A stretch of DNA of 64,000 bases, from the NCBI GenBank assembly GCA_963678275.1, contig OY782765.1, positions 1 to 64,000 of the forward strand, read 5' to 3'. A program made the translations under genes and the position numbers. This document shows positions 60,623 through 64,000 of the stretch, piece by piece. Each line of letters begins with the position of its first letter. Within the stretch, counting starts at the first letter, position 1. A model generated the notes under the pieces. It searched no databases and was not told the DNA's origin. It saw only the letters and a list, made by a program, of their open reading frames with translations. This DNA is from G963677445 sp963678275. Its GTDB lineage: Bacteria; Bacteroidota; Ignavibacteria; Ignavibacteriales; Melioribacteraceae.

Positions 60623-63600
60623 TTGAGAAAAAATAATTTATTGCTGATTATCAGGAACAGATTTTTACTACTGCTTGCAATCGTTGTAATGCTTTTTATT
60701 TCACTGGGGATGGTTTATTATGTTCCCGGAAGTGTGTCTGAAATTCAGGATGTTAATCCGGTATTCCCCGATGATGATGAGGGATTTGAAAAGAAGTTCG
60801 AAACCTTTTCAAGGATGTTTCTGTCAGATACAAACGATGTAATCACCAGTGATACACTTGGAGTGGATTCAACCGGGTCGGTTGTCGATTCTGCCCGTAT
60901 TGATTCAATAGCGCTCGCTATTGCCGATTCAATAAGAATTGCCGATTCGATTGCCGCTGATACTCTTACCCGGATCGATTCCATGGCTTTTGATTCGACG
61001 GCAAGGCTCAGGCATTTTACACACCGCCGGAAAGATCTGCCATATTTAAGTTTTTCCCCAAAAAGGAAATCATCATTTTTCGCTCAGATTCCTCCTTCAA
61101 CTTATAAAAGAACAGTTGAGCTCGATACATCCGGCGCTAAAGTAATTATTAAGGAGACGCTGGATAAAAAGGAATATAAACCCCGCCTTGAAATGCCGGT
61201 TGAGGAATATATCGAATTAAGAAGAAAGGCTATTAATAGGCAGCTTTGGGAAGAACTTGGCTACCAGTATGAATTAAAATCGAGCACAAAAGACCTCGGG
61301 GAGCTGATAAGCGATATAACAAATATCGATATCCCTCTTCCCCCGACATCATTTTTAAGTATATTTGGCCCGCCGAGGATTAATCTGCAGATCAGCGGAG
61401 CCGTTGATATTCATGGCGCCTGGAGATCGGAAACTACCGAGGGAATCAGTTCTTCACGACTTGGAAATACCAGGAATGAACCTGACTTTAAACAGCAGGT
61501 GCAGATTAACGTAAGCGGTACTATCGGCGATAAACTCACAATATCAGCCGACTGGAATACTGAACGTACTTTTGAATATGAAAACCAGTTAAAAATAAAG
61601 TATACCGGTTATGAAGATGAAATAATTCAGAGCATCGAAGCGGGTAACGTATCACTTCAAACTTCCTCTCTTGTAGGGGGAAGCGAGGCTCTGTTTGGTA
61701 TAAAAGCACAGTTTCAGATGGGACCCTTTAGTCTTACAGCACTGGCGTCGCAGAAAAAAGGTGAAGTGCAGGAGGTTTCGGTAAGCGGCGGCGCGGAATC
61801 GCAGGAATTTGAGGTCCACGCTTATGATTATTCAACCAATCACTTTTTCCTTCATGAAGATTACGCGAATCCTGATATAAATATTTTTAATAATTATTAT
61901 GGCAACGCAACCCCGGTCATTGATGAGCAATATCGGGTAAAAGACCTTGAGGTTTGGAAGACTACCACTGCGATCGCCGGTGCGGATGATAACCGGGCAA
62001 ACGCATTTATAGATCTCGACTCCCGACCAAATGGAATTCTATATGGTGATACTTATCGTGATATTACACAGGAATCAATTGCTGGTGAAAGGCTGATAAA
62101 TGACCGCTTTATCCAACTGACAGAAGGTGTTGATTATACTTATCAACCCGAAACAGGATATATTACTTTTAAAACCCAGATACAGGATAATGAAGCGATA
62201 GCTGTCGCGTTCCGGCAGGAAGGACCAACCGGATCGGAGAATGATATTTTTTATGGTGAATTTGTTTCTGATGTGACCGACCAGGGAACCGGATTTGTAA
62301 AGGTCTTAAAGCTGGTAAAACCAAAAAACCTTCAGCCCGATTTTGAGAAGGCCTGGAAACTGCAGTTAAGAAATATTTATCCAATCGGAGGGAGAGATAT
62401 TAAGGAGGAAGGATTTGTTCTTGATATTAAATATTCTCTCGATGGACAGGACCCGGTCAGCGAACTAAAGGGGAAAAAACTTGTAAACATATTCGGGCTT
62501 GATAATACCGATCAAAGCGGTACATCCCCGACTCCTGACGGCGCTTTTGATTATATACCGCAAAGGACGATCAATCCCTCAACCGGCGAATTGATATTCC
62601 CTGTTCTTCAGCCTTTCGGTGATGATTTCCCTGAAACGCTCCAGGGCGACTACCCTGATTATGCTTCAATCTATACCAAAACCCTTACCTTTGCAAAGCA
62701 GGACAGGGAGAATGATAAATTTATTATTACAGGTGAATATTCCGCGTCGGTATCATCTACCTACAGTATTGGTTTTAACGTTGTGGAAAATTCGGTCAAA
62801 GTGCTCCTGAATGGAAATGAACTTCGGGAAGGTTCCGACTACTCTGTTGATTATAACATTGGCCAGATAACCATAAGAAATGACGCAGCGCTCGTACCGG
62901 GAGCTGATTTACGGATTACCTATGAGCAGAACGATCTTTTCCAGCTCGCTTCAAAAACTCTCCTCGGTTTCAGAGGTATGTATGACTTCAGTAAAAAAAC
63001 CAAGCTCGGTTTTTCATTCCTGAATCTGAATCAGCAGACACTCAGCGACAAGGTAAGGATTGGTGAGGAACCTCTCAATAACTCCATATTCGGACTCGAT
63101 TTTCAGACAGCGGTTGATATGCCATTTTTAACCAAAGGTCTTGATAACCTGATATCGACCAAAACGATGTCATCTCTCAGCCTTAAGGGTGAATTTGCCT
63201 ATATGAGCCCCGATCCGAATACCAAAAAGAGTAACATTACCTCTGACGGCGGGAAAAGTATTGCCTATATAGATGATTTCGAAGGGGCGAAAAGAATAAT
63301 TCCAATCGGTATTTCAGACCGCGCATGGAAAGACGCCACACCTCCTGTCGATACCGCCGGTATTTTGACTCCTAATGATGTGATGGGTTACAAAGCCAAA
63401 TCATTCTGGTTTAATGAGCTTCCTTCAACAATTTCTGTCGAGGATATATGGGGTGACAGGAAACAGACCGCGCGAGATGATCAACAGGTTACGGTGCTTG
63501 ATTTTATTTACCGCCCCAATGAAGTCGGACGATATAACTGGTATCCGACAATTGAGAATCCCAGGGATAACTGGGGCGGTATGATGAAACCTCTTTCATC

Positions 63601-64000
63601 AACAGCTAATAATCTTGTTGAGGAAAATATTGAGTTTATTGAATTCTGGCTTTTTGTCGGTGACGCTCCCGAAGGAGCGAAATTAAAGATTGATCTCGGG
63701 CAGATATCTGAAGACCTTATTCCGAATAATACACTGGACACAGAAGATAAAAACCAGAACGACCTTGAAGAGGAGGGGGAAGACACCGGTATAGATGGTT
63801 TATTTAATTCCGAAGAGCCCGGTTATGATCCGGTCAACAATACCGACCCCAGTGGAGATGATTTTTATCTTGATCTCGGCGCAAATAACTATGAGCGAAT
63901 AAACGGAAGTGAAGGCAACGCCGCTTTTCGTAACGCCGGAATAAAATTGCCCGATACTGAAGATATGAACCGAAATTTCACACTCGACAGGATAAACAGT
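60623..64000 (+). CDS. sprA: SprA, type IX secretion outer-membrane translocon (C-terminus beyond window)
   Basis: The frame is open from 60623 to the last base (1126 codons, no stop), so this is the N-terminal part of a very large protein; SprA is usually about 2400 residues. Residues 1-30 are a signal/anchor with a basic start (LRKN, RNR). Residues 75-130 are rich in Asp-Ser-Ile motifs (for example ADSIRIADSIAAD). From about 250 on, the SprA N-terminal domain is seen (LQISGAVDIHG, VQINVSGTIGDKLTISADWN, FEGAKRIIPIGISDRAWKD). The best start is TTG at 60623 with an AGGT site about 10 bases upstream; later ATGs would cut into the signal sequence. SprA forms the giant barrel through which T9SS cargo leaves the cell; the plug protein and two cargo proteins are also in this window. 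Confidence 0.93.
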   Translation, partial: MRKNNLLLIIRNRFLLLLAIVVMLFISLGMVYYVPGSVSEIQDVNPVFPDDDEGFEKKFETFSRMFLSDTNDVITSDTLGVDSTGSVVDSARIDSIALAIADSIRIADSIAADTLTRIDSMAFDSTARLRHFTHRRKDLPYLSFSPKRKSSFFAQIPPSTYKRTVELDTSGAKVIIKETLDKKEYKPRLEMPVEEYIELRRKAINRQLWEELGYQYELKSSTKDLGELISDITNIDIPLPPTSFLSIFGPPRINLQISGAVDIHGAWRSETTEGISSSRLGNTRNEPDFKQQVQINVSGTIGDKLTISADWNTERTFEYENQLKIKYTGYEDEIIQSIEAGNVSLQTSSLVGGSEALFGIKAQFQMGPFSLTALASQKKGEVQEVSVSGGAESQEFEVHAYDYSTNHFFLHEDYANPDINIFNNYYGNATPVIDEQYRVKDLEVWKTTTAIAGADDNRANAFIDLDSRPNGILYGDTYRDITQESIAGERLINDRFIQLTEGVDYTYQPETGYITFKTQIQDNEAIAVAFRQEGPTGSENDIFYGEFVSDVTDQGTGFVKVLKLVKPKNLQPDFEKAWKLQLRNIYPIGGRDIKEEGFVLDIKYSLDGQDPVSELKGKKLVNIFGLDNTDQSGTSPTPDGAFDYIPQRTINPSTGELIFPVLQPFGDDFPETLQGDYPDYASIYTKTLTFAKQDRENDKFIITGEYSASVSSTYSIGFNVVENSVKVLLNGNELREGSDYSVDYNIGQITIRNDAALVPGADLRITYEQNDLFQLASKTLLGFRGMYDFSKKTKLGFSFLNLNQQTLSDKVRIGEEPLNNSIFGLDFQTAVDMPFLTKGLDNLISTKTMSSLSLKGEFAYMSPDPNTKKSNITSDGGKSIAYIDDFEGAKRIIPIGISDRAWKDATPPVDTAGILTPNDVMGYKAKSFWFNELPSTISVEDIWGDRKQTARDDQQVTVLDFIYRPNEVGRYNWYPTIENPRDNWGGMMKPLSSTANNLVEENIEFIEFWLFVGDAPEGAKLKIDLGQISEDLIPNNTLDTEDKNQNDLEEEGEDTGIDGLFNSEEPGYDPVNNTDPSGDDFYLDLGANNYERINGSEGNAAFRNAGIKLPDTEDMNRNFTLDRINS

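Noticed and set aside
60745..60984. Minus-strand frame inside sprA (serine/glutamate-rich)
   Set aside because: It is the antisense of the Asp-Ser-Ile repeats; the plus frame gives a recognisable SprA.
1..64000. tRNA and rRNA genes
   Set aside because: I looked through the intergenic regions for cloverleaf-like and T-loop motifs and saw none convincing; a covariance-model scan was not possible here.

Overview
The window (64 kb, moderate-to-low GC, dense bacterial gene packing) looks like a chromosome segment of a Bacteroidota/Chlorobi-lineage bacterium, most likely of the Ignavibacteria. The evidence is type IX secretion system (T9SS) parts (SprA, a plug protein, a GldA/F/G-like ABC operon), two large secreted proteins ending in an 'NxPNPFNPxTxI' sorting domain, the long form of IspG, LptD and LptE, and frequent TTG starts. 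The assignment rests on gene content only; no rRNA or tRNA gene was found.

Layout. 1-2.2 kb: a Roc-COR GTPase with two poly-G tracts near its 5' end, followed by hairpin-rich intergenic DNA. 2.8-7.7 kb (minus strand): rpiA and a four-gene ABC operon (ATPase, permease, GldG-like protein, DUF4340 protein). 8.2-17.3 kb (plus): miaB, SPOR protein, MBL hydrolase, sigma-54 activator, lptE, glycosyltransferase 2, TPR protein, 3-methyladenine glycosylase, glycosyltransferase 9 and DUF3108 protein, tightly packed. 17.7-26.3 kb (plus): CPBP protease, cdsA, recD2, DJ-1/PfpI protein, ispG, Nif3-like protein, zinc-ribbon coiled-coil protein. 26.3-29.0 kb: an accessory island with an AAA/DUF4143 ATPase set between repeats. 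29.0-39.3 kb (minus): arginine deiminase, small membrane zinc-ribbon protein, M29 aminopeptidase, saccharopine dehydrogenase-like enzyme, a repeat region, a T9SS cargo protein, a NarL-type response regulator and a PAP2 phosphatase. 39.4-47.9 kb (plus): DUF4097 protein, T9SS plug protein, Gfo/Idh/MocA oxidoreductase, ROK kinase, lptD, NYN nuclease and a four-helix-bundle (S23) protein cassette. 48.0-54.5 kb: TetR regulator, a second T9SS cargo protein and a nitrilase-family amidase. 54.6-60.5 kb (plus): nucleoside-gate transporter, 2-hydroxyacid dehydrogenase, alanine dehydrogenase, acyl-CoA transferase and a metallophosphoesterase. From 60.6 kb to the window end: SprA, cut off by the window edge.

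How it fits together. Outer-envelope biogenesis is the main theme: LptE and LptD (LPS delivery), two glycosyltransferases, CdsA (phospholipids), the T9SS translocon SprA and its plug, and two cargo proteins that would use it. The rest is tRNA modification, DNA repair, isoprenoid synthesis and amino-acid metabolism.

The most unusual signal is not a gene. At least four intergenic regions (7.9, 26.4-26.7, 28.7-29.0 and 33.8 kb, with a decayed copy at 40.8 kb) carry a composite repeat in which conserved C/G-rich boxes flank a 7-bp hairpin stem. The loop stays A-rich, while the stem sequence differs from copy to copy with both arms changing together. That pattern of compensatory change points to selection for, or a mechanism that maintains, a structure.
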